Source: a virus. From it: a stretch of 29,786 bases of DNA. Shown in pieces: positions 1-7,561 of the stretch. The notes beneath the pieces were generated by a model, which was given only the letters and a program-made list of their open reading frames with translations, was not told the DNA's origin and ran no database searches. The stretch lies in IMG/VR virus record IMGVR_UViG_3300042288_000536, positions 1 to 29,786 of that record. The stretch is one strand, 5' to 3'. The position numbers were made by a program, and so were the translations under genes. The number at the start of each line of letters is the position of its first letter. Position 1 is the first letter of the stretch.

Positions 1-128
1 TCCAGGTCTGCAAACGATTCCTTATTCTCCTGGTACATTATCCGCGCCAGTTTCAGCGTCGGCATGTCCCACCCGTATCTTTTCCTGTAATCCCTTGCCT
101 TGTCTGCCCTCGGACTGGTGTTTTTCAT
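1..128 (-). CDS. Partial unknown protein, N-terminal 42 residues only
   Basis: The gene begins at an ATG at 128 that overlaps the stop of the preceding lipoprotein gene (ATGA) and runs off the left edge of the window without a stop. Only the first 42 residues are visible. They are basic at the start and contain the stretch YGWDMPTLKLARIMYQEN. From memory, similar N-termini occur in Bacteroidota phage proteins, some annotated as metallophosphoesterases, but no catalytic motif is inside the window, so no function is assigned. The tight overlap places it in the same transcript as the lysis-like genes upstream. Confidence 0.6.
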   Translation of the reverse strand, partial: MKNTSPRADKARDYRKRYGWDMPTLKLARIMYQENKESFADL

Positions 129-574
129 CGGAATATTTTATACACTGCCAGCATCATCAAAATGAAAGCAATGCCGGCCACTATGCGCCAGGTCCATATC
201 TCGCGGCGCAGGTCTTTGTTGTCTGCCTGTAACCGCGATATATTCACCTCAAGTGAATTTATTTTCCGCAGCAGCAGGCTGTCATACGACCGGTCCACTA
301 TGCGGATAGTGTCGCGGATAAGCCTATCGACGTAACGGATCTCCGTGTACCTATGGTTAACGGGATAGGGTAATCTGATACTATCACGGATGACGGTGTC
401 CTTTATGATTGTCGTGTCTTTCCCGGGCAGATATGTGACCTGCGTTTTCGGCGGGTTTGCCTTTAGATATTCCACGACCACCTTGTCGGTCATCGCCGGA
501 GATTGCAATACTTTTTTGACAGGGTTGCATGCCTGTAACAAAATCAGTAAAAGTATGTTACTCGCCCTCCGCAT
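125..574 (-). CDS. Lipoprotein with C-terminal membrane segment, candidate unimolecular spanin
   Basis: With the ATG at 574 the protein is 149 aa. It starts MRRASN, followed by a hydrophobic run ending in LLQAC, a good lipobox with Cys16 as the lipidated residue. The middle is periplasmic-like, with repeated RDT/RDS segments and a heptad-like stretch (SLEVNISRLQADNKDLRRE). The last 20 or so residues (RIVAGIAFILMMLAVYKIF) form a transmembrane helix. A lipid anchor at one end and a membrane helix at the other is the architecture of u-spanins such as T1 gp11, which join outer and inner membrane during lysis. The upstream neighbours are holin-like membrane proteins, which supports the lysis role. 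An in-frame ATG at 592 and a TTG at 598 are alternative starts. Function is inferred from architecture and context only. Confidence 0.7.
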   Translation of the reverse strand: MRRASNILLLILLQACNPVKKVLQSPAMTDKVVVEYLKANPPKTQVTYLPGKDTTIIKDTVIRDSIRLPYPVNHRYTEIRYVDRLIRDTIRIVDRSYDSLLLRKINSLEVNISRLQADNKDLRREIWTWRIVAGIAFILMMLAVYKIFR

Positions 575-797
575 CGCTATACTGTTCTCCATTGCCAAGA
601 AATATCCCCACGGACTTTACAATTCCTGTAAATAATGTCACGCAGCTGACGGCCGTCACCTGTGTCTCCTGGTCCTTTATGACCGCGAGCATCATGGCCG
701 TCACGCCGGGCGCAATGCCGATAATGATCGCGCGCTCCAAACGCCTCCACCATTTAGGCGGCGGCGATTCAATCTGATCCAGTCCGAACTTTGTCAT
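558..797 (-). CDS. Small membrane protein, holin-like
   Basis: This 79-aa protein starts at the ATG at 797, overlapping the preceding gene's stop by ATGA. It has a charged N-terminus with PPPKWWRRLERA, then two hydrophobic segments (about residues 24-40 and 46-67) separated by a short polar turn, and an acidic C-terminal tail. Size, two membrane segments and position beside another membrane protein and a spanin-like lipoprotein fit a holin or holin partner that permeabilises the inner membrane. No sequence family is recognised. Its 3' end overlaps the start of the lipoprotein gene. Confidence 0.65.
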   Translation of the reverse strand: MTKFGLDQIESPPPKWWRRLERAIIIGIAPGVTAMMLAVIKDQETQVTAVSCVTLFTGIVKSVGIFLGNGEQYSDAEGE

Positions 798-1078
798 AAA
801 GTGTAGTTACCAAAACCCATAAACGCGGACAAGGCGAAAATGAGCAGGACAGCGATAGCAATTAGATAAGCCATGCCCTCCCATTCGCTGCGGACAAGTT
901 TGTAAAATATGTACAAAGCAGCACCTACCGCCACCGCTCCGATCGCATGCAGATACCAGGGCGACGCGACAATGTTCTGGTGAATGATACTTTCAGGCGT
1001 GAACATACCGACCATGAGGCCACCCAGTACAATAAACAGGATGAACAGGCTGATAACCTTGTTTGTTTGTTCGCTCAT
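794..1078 (-). CDS. Small membrane protein with three predicted helices, holin-like
   Basis: The 94-aa product has three clear hydrophobic segments, at about residues 8-26, 42-62 and 69-89, with short charged loops. The arrangement is that of a class I holin, but no known holin family is recognised by eye. It starts at an ATG at 1078 overlapping the stop of the coiled-coil gene upstream and ends in an ATGA overlap with the next membrane protein. This indicates translational coupling. Which of the two neighbouring membrane proteins is the pore-forming holin, and whether one is an antiholin, cannot be told from sequence. Confidence 0.65.
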   Translation of the reverse strand: MSEQTNKVISLFILFIVLGGLMVGMFTPESIIHQNIVASPWYLHAIGAVAVGAALYIFYKLVRSEWEGMAYLIAIAVLLIFALSAFMGFGNYTL

Positions 1079-1236
1079 TTTTCTTCGGTTTTAGTTTCTG
1101 CGCTCTTTGTTTCGTTGATTGCCTTTTGAACCTCTGCTATCTGTGCATTGATACTCTGCAATTCCCTTTGCCATGCTTCCACCATTGCAAGAGCATCGTA
1201 TGCCTTTGCTTTCAGTTCCGTCAGTTTCTCTTTCAT
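1075..1236 (-). CDS. 53-aa coiled-coil protein
   Basis: A short gene between the 83-aa gene and the holin-like gene, with stop-start overlaps at both ends (ATG at 1236 overlapping the previous TGA, and its own TGA overlapping the ATG at 1078). The predicted protein starts MKEKLTELKAKAYDALAMVE and is almost entirely alpha-helical in character, rich in Glu, Lys and Ala, with no hydrophobic membrane segment and a charged tail ETKTEEK. It would form a coiled coil. The precise fit between its neighbours is the main evidence that it is a real gene. No family is recognised; a role in lysis or tail-fibre assembly is possible but unproven. Confidence 0.65.
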   Translation of the reverse strand: MKEKLTELKAKAYDALAMVEAWQRELQSINAQIAEVQKAINETKSAETKTEEK

Positions 1237-1484
1237 GCTATTGGTTTAAGGTTTAATGATGTTGCTACTATCTCATATGCCTTTACGTTCGTTCCATCCC
1301 ACGCCAGGTAATCCGACCCGTCAAGATCGACATACCCACTTGCCACTTGTTCCGCATCCTTCGTGAACAAACGATAGGCAAACTTTGCCCGTGTTTCCAT
1401 GTCATCGAACTCGGAATGAATGACCAAATCCACGGCTGATTTTTTCACGCCGTCTTTCCAAACTAAAACTGATTGTATTTCCAT
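1233..1484 (-). CDS. Unknown 83-aa protein next to the tail fibre gene
   Basis: The gene starts at an ATG at 1484, eleven bases after the end of the fibre gene, and its stop overlaps the next start. The product is a small mixed alpha/beta-like protein with several aromatic residues (YLAWDGTNVKAYEIVA) and no signal peptide or membrane segment. No family is recognised. The position directly after the tail fibre, where phages often encode fibre chaperones or accessory proteins, makes such a role conceivable, but nothing in the sequence proves it. Confidence 0.6.
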   Translation of the reverse strand: MEIQSVLVWKDGVKKSAVDLVIHSEFDDMETRAKFAYRLFTKDAEQVASGYVDLDGSDYLAWDGTNVKAYEIVATSLNLKPIA

Positions 1485-1495
1485 TTTGATATTGT

Positions 1496-3979
1496 TTATG
1501 CTAAAAATCCTGCGTTCTGCAAGGCTTGAACTATTTGCTTTAATGTGTATCCTCCGAATGTACTTGCATCGTTTACCGCCGTTCCGCTATTTGCTACAAA
1601 CGCTGCCGCTGCCACTCCCGTTGTCTGCTGATACAATTTAATGACCGCCCCACCCTCCGTGCGGAAATGTGCCGCTGCATTCCCTGCGGTGATGTCTGCG
1701 GAATACATCTGAAAAGCATCAGCGGGTGATGTGGTGGGTGCTACTCCTGTGCCTACGGCAAGGGTCCTTGTTGCTGATGTGCCGAATGTGGTTTGGCCCA
1801 AACCAATACCTTGTGCGGTAATTCTTGCCCGTTCACCGTCAACGCTATCAAAAACATAACCGCCGAAGTTTGCTTGATTGCCGTAGAAATGAAGGAATCC
1901 TGTGGAACTACTACGACCCATGTCGTAATAAAATGAACTACTATACCCCAGCCTAAATTGATAATTATCACTTGGGTGATATAGGTTTAGTAATCGTTCT
2001 GTTCCATCTGTTTTGAATATTGCTTGAACTGTGCCGTCATTAGTAATTCTTGCATTGCCTCGCACATCGAATCTATATGCAGTATTAATAGTACTTGCAC
2101 CTACTACCACCGACCCCGAACTCGTCGCAAAATACGCATCCGTTGTGTTTCGAAGGGTGCCGGAGATGTCAAGGTTATATGTGTTGTTGGTGTTGCCGAT
2201 TGAAACGTTGCCCGTGCCGCCCCATATCAGCAGTCTCGTTGTTGGAGTAAAAGTGCTTCCTGCGGTAAGTCCTGTATTTCCTGCGAAACCAATGTTTCCC
2301 GCACCAAAACTCAAATATGATGCTGACGTACTTCTTGCCGTAAAGACAAAATCACTTGTCTGCTCCATACCACCGCCTATCCCACCGCCCGAACTTGCAT
2401 TTGTCCATGCAAATATACCTGTGCGATTATTGCCACTTGTATCGTATGACAAGTTAAAACCGCTGCTATTTCCGGCAATTACCATTAACTTGTTGGTGGG
2501 ACTTGTTGTGCCAATGCCGACCGAGCCACTTGATGTCGCAAAGTATGCTGATGTGGTGTTGCGAAGGGTGCCGGAGATGTCTAACTTGTAGGTGTTGTTT
2601 GTGTTGCCGATGGAAAAGTTACCCGTTGAACTAAAACGAGCGTATTCGGTAGGCGTACCCGTTGATTGACCAATAAATCTGAAAGCATTTGCAAAACCTA
2701 TGTCTGCATGACCTGTGCCATCCCTTAAAGACCTAAACCAAGCAACTAATGAACCACCATTATATAAACCAAATTGAGAACCTGTTCCAGCTGCACCGGG
2801 ATTTTGATTATCAACCGCTATTGTTGTATATGATGCTGCATTATTTCTAACATATAATTTTTCAACAGACGCGTTTGTTGCACCGATAGATACATTTGTT
2901 CCATTGTCAAATATTTGACTATCGCCCACCGCGCTTGTCCCCGTGAACTTGGCGATGTAGTTAGTTGTTCCCGTCCCCGTTACAGGATTGATAAGCGTTG
3001 CCTGCTTTCCGTTTAACTGCGTTTGTATCGCACTCGTGACCCCGTCAAGGTATCCGAACTCCGTGTTACTTACAACCCCCGTTCCTATCTTAGCGGCATC
3101 AATTCCCGTTGGAAGGTCCGCTGCCTGTATCGTACTATCCACCCACACCGTGCCGTTATAACGCAAATAATCACCACTCGCCGCCGTTGACACGTTGACG
3201 TTATGTAACTCATCTAATTCATATCCGTTATCTACCTTGACGTAAATTTTGCCATTGTTTTGGTGTGCATAGATCACAAAGCCCAAGATGACCGTGTGCG
3301 TTGGTGCAGACGGCTTGACATTGGTGACAACGCCCGATGTTGTGCCGGACAAATAAAGTGTGTCACCATCGTTCCAAGTTTCACCTTGCAGCGACCCTGT
3401 TGTGTTTATGTTCGCAATGGTTCCACTCGTGACGATGAACCCTTCTTGATTGTTGCTGATATCTTCTGCGACAAGTCCGATTGTGTCTTTGCTATTCGCA
3501 TCATTGTCCGCACGGGCAAGGTTCACTTGCAATCGCTGACCCTGTGCGCCTGTTATCTTCACCGCCCGGTACTGCGCCCGTGTCAAGTTGCCGCCTGTGC
3601 CGTTCACCGCCCGCACTACTTGTTTCTGCCCAATCGGTAAGTTAACACTTGCACCCTTCAGCATCAAGTCGGCAGTCCCCTCCGTATCGTTCCACACCAT
3701 GCTTCCGGCCCCTGTGGGCGCGTTGGTTGGTGATGTGTCGAACTCGATATTTCCTGTAAGGAGACCGAACTCGCCAAGGTTGACGTCTTGTGTTGCTCCA
3801 GTGTATGGTACACCGCCATCGCCCCAGCTCACGTCATAATCGTCCGCGCTGTCCTTTTTGAGCACCTGCCCCGTCGTGCCACCGGCCGGGATCCCGATAC
3901 TTTCGGATATCGTTACGTTCACCGTATCCGCGACGACCTGGACCGATATGTTATCTTCGTTAACTGTTACGTTGTTCAT
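1496..3979 (-). CDS. Large tail fibre / receptor-binding protein
   Basis: The 827-aa protein is low in charge, rich in Gly, Ser, Thr, Asn and Ala, and built of beta-rich repeats, as expected for a trimeric fibre. The N-terminal part (IPAGGTTGQVLKKDS) is typical of tail fibre shafts. From about residue 370 onward, repeats appear with NTNNTYKLDISGTLRNTT followed by AYFATSSGSVGIGTTSPTNK. The last residues (GYTLKQIVQALQNAGFLA) resemble helical ends seen on other phage fibres. I see no S74-type autocleaving chaperone domain at the C-terminus. It overlaps by 4 nt with the BppU-like gene upstream (ATGA) and is the last of the adhesion genes before the lysis cluster. It most likely contacts the host surface. 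Confidence 0.8.
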   Translation of the reverse strand: MNNVTVNEDNISVQVVADTVNVTISESIGIPAGGTTGQVLKKDSADDYDVSWGDGGVPYTGATQDVNLGEFGLLTGNIEFDTSPTNAPTGAGSMVWNDTEGTADLMLKGASVNLPIGQKQVVRAVNGTGGNLTRAQYRAVKITGAQGQRLQVNLARADNDANSKDTIGLVAEDISNNQEGFIVTSGTIANINTTGSLQGETWNDGDTLYLSGTTSGVVTNVKPSAPTHTVILGFVIYAHQNNGKIYVKVDNGYELDELHNVNVSTAASGDYLRYNGTVWVDSTIQAADLPTGIDAAKIGTGVVSNTEFGYLDGVTSAIQTQLNGKQATLINPVTGTGTTNYIAKFTGTSAVGDSQIFDNGTNVSIGATNASVEKLYVRNNAASYTTIAVDNQNPGAAGTGSQFGLYNGGSLVAWFRSLRDGTGHADIGFANAFRFIGQSTGTPTEYARFSSTGNFSIGNTNNTYKLDISGTLRNTTSAYFATSSGSVGIGTTSPTNKLMVIAGNSSGFNLSYDTSGNNRTGIFAWTNASSGGGIGGGMEQTSDFVFTARSTSASYLSFGAGNIGFAGNTGLTAGSTFTPTTRLLIWGGTGNVSIGNTNNTYNLDISGTLRNTTDAYFATSSGSVVVGASTINTAYRFDVRGNARITNDGTVQAIFKTDGTERLLNLYHPSDNYQFRLGYSSSFYYDMGRSSSTGFLHFYGNQANFGGYVFDSVDGERARITAQGIGLGQTTFGTSATRTLAVGTGVAPTTSPADAFQMYSADITAGNAAAHFRTEGGAVIKLYQQTTGVAAAAFVANSGTAVNDASTFGGYTLKQIVQALQNAGFLA
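2111..2215 (-). repeat. Fibre-internal direct repeat, copy 2
   Basis: This roughly 105-bp segment is an imperfect direct repeat of 2519-2626. Both contain the block cgaagggtgccggagatgtc and encode IGNTNNTY(K/N)LDISGTLRNTT followed by AYFATSSGSV. It marks a repeated structural module of the fibre and could allow recombination that changes fibre length. Confidence 0.75.
2519..2626 (-). repeat. Fibre-internal direct repeat, copy 1
   Basis: This is the partner of the repeat at 2111-2215. The central block gcgaagggtgccggagatgt is nearly identical between copies, with scattered third-position changes elsewhere, so the encoded protein module is better conserved than the DNA. Confidence 0.75.
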
Positions 3980-4314
3980 CCCGTGATATCTTTAATGACA
4001 GTGAACGCGCCCCGCAAATATGTTGATACGACCCCGCTGGCAAATGTCGCCTGAATGTCATAATAGTACGACCCGCAATCTGTGATGTTTATGACCTTGT
4101 TCAATACGATGATGTTACTTGAGCCGCCTGATATCGTGATGCCATCGCCCTCTGTCAATGCCAGCAGCAGGTCGCCGTCTGGCTTTGTCTTGATGTCCAT
4201 CTTCACCGCCGCCGTCGAAAGATTCACCGCTGCCCCGTTCTCATCCGTGATGGTGATTGTGTAGGTCATCGTATCGTTACGATACGCTTCGATGTTGAAA
4301 ATGCCCGGTATCAT
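3976..4314 (-). CDS. BppU-like baseplate/fibre attachment protein
   Basis: The 112-aa product starts MIPGIFNIEAYRNDTMTYT and is made almost wholly of predicted beta strands. The pattern of a short start, an ITITDENGAAVNL strand-turn, then VKMDIKTKPDGD, resembles the N-terminal domain of siphophage BppU-type baseplate proteins, which holds receptor-binding proteins on the baseplate. The gene sits directly before the large fibre gene with a 4-nt overlap, consistent with an adaptor for that fibre. The similarity is from memory and by eye, so the family call is moderate. Confidence 0.55.
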   Translation of the reverse strand: MIPGIFNIEAYRNDTMTYTITITDENGAAVNLSTAAVKMDIKTKPDGDLLLALTEGDGITISGGSSNIIVLNKVINITDCGSYYYDIQATFASGVVSTYLRGAFTVIKDITG

Positions 4315-4778
4315 ACTCGTTTTATTTTTATCTCCATGTCATGCGGCGCGGTCTTATTGCCACCGAAGTAGGGTAGCAACAAGTAACCGATCCGGCAAGG
4401 CTTGAGAGGTATTTGTAATCGTGTCGTCCAGTTGAAAACAAGCGTCCAGAACGGACCGCTGCCATCTATCTGATAAATTAATTTTTCGCCGATGTTCACC
4501 CATCCGATGTGCCTACTCTCCCGCATCCCAAACGCGTACCAATATGCCAGTATCTCTATCTGACCCATATCCTCCACCCATCGCCACCCGTACCGGACGC
4601 TGTTCTTATGGTGATGCGGGAACTGCCCGATGCCGAACAATTTGTTTATGTCGCTCTGGTCCTCGCCCACATTGTACCGGCAGCTATCCGTGAACTCGAC
4701 CTCGTAGCGCAGTGCGACGCAGTCGAACAGGATCGCGGGCATCCGCAGCGGTGCATGTGTGCCTTTCTTTATTATCAC
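4311..4778 (-). CDS. Conserved-looking phage protein of unknown function
   Basis: The 155-aa protein has the stretches HHKNSVRYGWRW, IEILAYWYAFG and LLPYFGGNKTAPHDMEIKI. I recall comparable motifs in uncharacterised proteins of Bacteroidota phages, where they sit among tail genes. The last segment reads like the end of a beta-sandwich. No signal peptide or membrane helix is present. The start is a GTG at 4778 that overlaps the preceding TGA (GTGA), which supports this start over later ones. Function is unknown; a carbohydrate-binding or virion accessory role would fit the location but is only inference. Confidence 0.65.
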   Translation of the reverse strand: MIIKKGTHAPLRMPAILFDCVALRYEVEFTDSCRYNVGEDQSDINKLFGIGQFPHHHKNSVRYGWRWVEDMGQIEILAYWYAFGMRESRHIGWVNIGEKLIYQIDGSGPFWTLVFNWTTRLQIPLKPCRIGYLLLPYFGGNKTAPHDMEIKIKRV

Positions 4779-4993
4779 TTGTCCTGCTTTTGGTTCATGG
4801 TGATTTCTATCTGCGTCAGTTTGTCCATGATGCGGTCCAGTTTCGCATAAATCTCGTCGTCCTGCTTCTCTACACTGGTCAGACGCAGGTCCAGCTCGCG
4901 GAGCTTTATTTGCATGTCCGTGTATATTTTGAACAGACCGATCGCGAAGCCCAGCGTTTGAATGATAACGGTAAGCAACATCTCCTTCGTCAT
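4775..4993 (-). CDS. Small protein with N-terminal hydrophobic segment and coiled coil
   Basis: The 72-aa product has a hydrophobic N-terminal stretch (MLLTVIIQTLGFAIGLFKIY) followed by a long amphipathic coiled coil with regular Leu/Ile spacing (RELDLRLTSVEKQDDEIYAKL) and a charged end. This resembles small phage membrane-anchored proteins of the haemolysin XhlA or holin-accessory type, but it lies among tail genes. It overlaps both neighbours by 4 nt. The function is not known. Confidence 0.6.
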   Translation of the reverse strand: MTKEMLLTVIIQTLGFAIGLFKIYTDMQIKLRELDLRLTSVEKQDDEIYAKLDRIMDKLTQIEITMNQKQDK

Positions 4994-5391
4994 ATCACCG
5001 TATATGTCGCGAAATTGAAATAGTAATCCGCTCCGTCGAACAAGAACGTGATGACTGTCGTACCCGTGCCCGTCACGCTGCCCGACGCGCTAAATTTGCC
5101 GACGGGCAGATTGAGCGTGTAAGCTCCCTTTTTTATCAGCGTGTACACCATGCCCGCCACCGGGTTTGAAATTGTCAGCGTGCTGTTTACCGTCAACGTT
5201 TTCTCCTGCAAGGATGACAAAGAGCAGTCATAATTCAGTGCCGCCATCGTCACCTTTTGATCTATCCAGGGTACACTGTCGGCAACGTTGGCAAAGGTGT
5301 TTTGCACCTCCTGGCCGGTCCATTTATTTGTCCCCGTTGTAAAGGCGGCGGTGTTCTCCGTTTTAAAAGTTGTCTTAGACTTATATGACAT
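4990..5391 (-). CDS. Putative tail/baseplate protein, unknown family
   Basis: The 133-aa product has a polar N-terminus (MSYKSKTTFKTENTAAF) with helical character, then a beta-rich half with short repeated strands (KTLTVNSTLTISNPVAGMVY, GSVTGTGTTVITFLFDG). The C-terminal half reads like a small fibre-tip beta-sandwich as found at the ends of tail proteins. It begins one base into the preceding gene's stop (TAATG) and ends in an ATGA overlap, so it belongs to the same translationally coupled adhesion gene run. Confidence 0.6.
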   Translation of the reverse strand: MSYKSKTTFKTENTAAFTTGTNKWTGQEVQNTFANVADSVPWIDQKVTMAALNYDCSLSSLQEKTLTVNSTLTISNPVAGMVYTLIKKGAYTLNLPVGKFSASGSVTGTGTTVITFLFDGADYYFNFATYTVI

Positions 5392-6356
5392 TACGATTCA
5401 GTTAAGATGTGATATTTCTTTGTAAGCGTCGTGCCGGGATCCCCACTACCGCCATAAGTATGCAGCGATCCGGTGCTGGCGACCCATGCCGTCATGGCGT
5501 GCAAGTCAGTTATCGCCGATCCGGTCAGCTGTGTCCAGTCGATGCCGTTGGTGCTGTACCAAGTGTCCCCCAAGTTATCGCCTGGCGAACTTGTACCATA
5601 AAATCCACCAATGACCCATATTTTATCTTTCCATACTATGGTCTGATGATATTGGCGACCGCTGCCCGGGAAAATACCCTCCTGCACCCATGTGATGCCG
5701 TCAGCCGAGGAAAATATCTCTTTCGGGTATGTCCTGTTGGCAAGGCTTGTATCGTCGTAGATGCCGCCGCATATCTTCCAGATGCGCCCCTTATAACTCA
5801 CGCAGGATCCCCAAAGGTTGCCACCCGTGAATGGTGTGGTCGCGATCTGTGTAAAGGACACGCAGTTGTCGGTCGATTTCAGGACATTGTCATATTTGCC
5901 GTCAACAATATACCTGGTCTTTTGTCCGCCGATGATGTAGAACGCACCATTGTGATATGTCGCGCCCATCATATTCCGGACCCCGATGCCGCAGTTGCTC
6001 GCTTTTTGCGTCCAGGTCGTGCCGTTAAATACCCAGCTGTCCGTCGCCGGGAAAAAGACGTCTCCGCCTACAACGTAAACGGTATCTGACAGGACAAATG
6101 TCGCCGCCGTGTGGCGTTCCGCAAACGGGAGGTCCGACTGCTTTGTCCATGATGTGCCGCCATTAGTGGACTTATAAAAGTCTTTAAGGCTGTCGCTGTT
6201 ACCCTCCCATCCAAAAGCGATGAAATCATTAGCCCCAATACTGAACCCGAATGACCCGTCCCGCTCGTCAGGCCGACCGCTCGGCGTCGTCTCGCTCCAT
6301 GTGTACGTTTTTGGAGTGACAGATAGACCATTTTGAGATGCAAAAAGTTTCCTCAT
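5391..6356 (-). CDS. Kelch/Asp-box beta-propeller tail protein
   Basis: The 321-aa protein contains at least five Kelch-like blades, each with a hydrophobic strand followed by Gly-Gly (VYVVGGDVF, FYIIGGQKT, KICGGIYDD, IWVIGGFYG, HTYGGSGD), and an Asp-box of the sialidase type, STNGGTSWT near residue 85, with weaker relatives STDNCVSFT and STNGIDWT. This is a beta-propeller, a fold used for protein or glycan binding. There is no signal peptide and no set of sialidase catalytic residues that I can identify. It lies between the FnIII/lectin-like protein and baseplate-type proteins, so it is most likely part of the tail tip and may bind the host surface. An enzymatic role cannot be excluded. Confidence 0.75.
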   Translation of the reverse strand: MRKLFASQNGLSVTPKTYTWSETTPSGRPDERDGSFGFSIGANDFIAFGWEGNSDSLKDFYKSTNGGTSWTKQSDLPFAERHTAATFVLSDTVYVVGGDVFFPATDSWVFNGTTWTQKASNCGIGVRNMMGATYHNGAFYIIGGQKTRYIVDGKYDNVLKSTDNCVSFTQIATTPFTGGNLWGSCVSYKGRIWKICGGIYDDTSLANRTYPKEIFSSADGITWVQEGIFPGSGRQYHQTIVWKDKIWVIGGFYGTSSPGDNLGDTWYSTNGIDWTQLTGSAITDLHAMTAWVASTGSLHTYGGSGDPGTTLTKKYHILTES

Positions 6357-7558
6357 ACGTTACGGCTCAACGCTGTTTCAAAGGTTACGACTGCGTCGTT
6401 TAGGTTCGTGACGTTGGCATCGTTGAGGCCGTCACCCATAAAGGCGAATGCGTACTCGATGCTCGCAAAGTATGTCGCCGTGCCGTCAATGTTTGACGCA
6501 CCGATGTACATGTTGTAAGTTTCCGGGTTATTCTCGACGGTTGTGGTCGTGTTGGTCGTGCTGACCTGCGCGCCGTTGCGGTACATCTTTATGACGTTGT
6601 TCGCCGTACGGGATATCACGAGCAGCTTGTTAAACCCTGTGCGCGGGTTCTCAAGGACCCCCTCGTTGTATCCGCTGTTGGTGTTACTGCCCGCCGTACC
6701 GAACAGGCGATCCGCGCCGGACGCGTTGTAATATGTCAGACCCGTATCGATGCCGGACTTTTGCACGCCCATGAACACGCGGTACTCGCTCGCGGTCAAT
6801 GTCGGGTTATCGCGAGAATACAGACCCACGGCACTGCTGAACTGCGTAAGGTTAGTGCGAGGAATGTACCCGGTATTAGCGTACCCGTCGGTGCCGTTAG
6901 GCTTTGCGCCCGTTGCTGCATGCGTCCATGTCCCGTTGAACGTAAGATTGAACGTGCCCGGCTGCTTCAAATTCACAGCATGCGCGGAAGATGACCCGCC
7001 GACGAAAGGATAAATGGCATCCATCTTTGACCAAATCCCGTCAGATTTTAGTTTCGTGACGAGGTTGTTGATTGCGTTGGTGATTGTCGAGTCCGTGATG
7101 GCCGCAGCTGTCAGGAACGTCTGGGCATCGCTGTCGATGCTTGTTGTTGTCGCGTTTGCAATGACAGAATACTCGCTGTTGGAATATGTAACGCCGTCAC
7201 CGATTGCTTTGAGGCGGTAATAATAGGCCGTCACGGCGTTAAGGCCCGTATGGCTGTACGATGTGCTGTTCGCTGCAATGGTGCCGCCTATCTGCGTCCA
7301 CCCAGTGCTCCCGTTCGCGCTCCACTCCAGCAGGTAGCTGCTTTCATTGCTAACGTCCACCCATGTCAAATTGATGACATTAGATCCGTTCGGCGTTGCC
7401 GTCAGTACCGGCGTTGCCAGTTGTATCAACCCGCTGCCGACGTTGAGGTTAGACAGCTTTACTTTGTAGTAATTCCCGAGCCCATCATCCACCAGCACGA
7501 ACCATGTATCGGTCGGGCTTGTCGATTCGTTGAACTCGTTGATCATTTTTTTGGGCAT
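6353..7558 (-). CDS. Tail protein with fibronectin III and lectin-like domains
   Basis: The 401-aa product has three parts. Residues 1-43 form an N-terminal adaptor (MPKKMINEFNESTSPTDTWF). Residues about 45-137 form a fibronectin type III domain with the usual NLTWVDVSNESSYLLEWS and YYYRLKAIGDG signatures. The remaining 260 residues have the look of a LamG/concanavalin-like jelly roll, with FNLTFNGTWTH, GYIPRTNLTQFSS, NVIKMYRNGAQVS and YNMYIGASN. Such modules bind carbohydrate. The terminal VVTFETALSRNV is a type of ending I recall in Bacteroidota phage tail proteins. The gene follows the second tube-like gene after 3 nt and overlaps the propeller gene by 4 nt. Confidence 0.75.
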   Translation of the reverse strand: MPKKMINEFNESTSPTDTWFVLVDDGLGNYYKVKLSNLNVGSGLIQLATPVLTATPNGSNVINLTWVDVSNESSYLLEWSANGSTGWTQIGGTIAANSTSYSHTGLNAVTAYYYRLKAIGDGVTYSNSEYSVIANATTTSIDSDAQTFLTAAAITDSTITNAINNLVTKLKSDGIWSKMDAIYPFVGGSSSAHAVNLKQPGTFNLTFNGTWTHAATGAKPNGTDGYANTGYIPRTNLTQFSSAVGLYSRDNPTLTASEYRVFMGVQKSGIDTGLTYYNASGADRLFGTAGSNTNSGYNEGVLENPRTGFNKLLVISRTANNVIKMYRNGAQVSTTNTTTTVENNPETYNMYIGASNIDGTATYFASIEYAFAFMGDGLNDANVTNLNDAVVTFETALSRNV

Positions 7559-7561
7559 GCG

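Noticed and set aside
2031-2591. 186-codon open frame on the plus strand
   Set aside because: It is the complement of the repeat-rich part of the fibre gene, and its Val/Pro repeats mirror those DNA repeats.
5409-6089. 226-codon open frame on the plus strand
   Set aside because: It is antisense to the beta-propeller gene, which has clear motifs and coupled starts and stops; the plus frame has no recognisable features.
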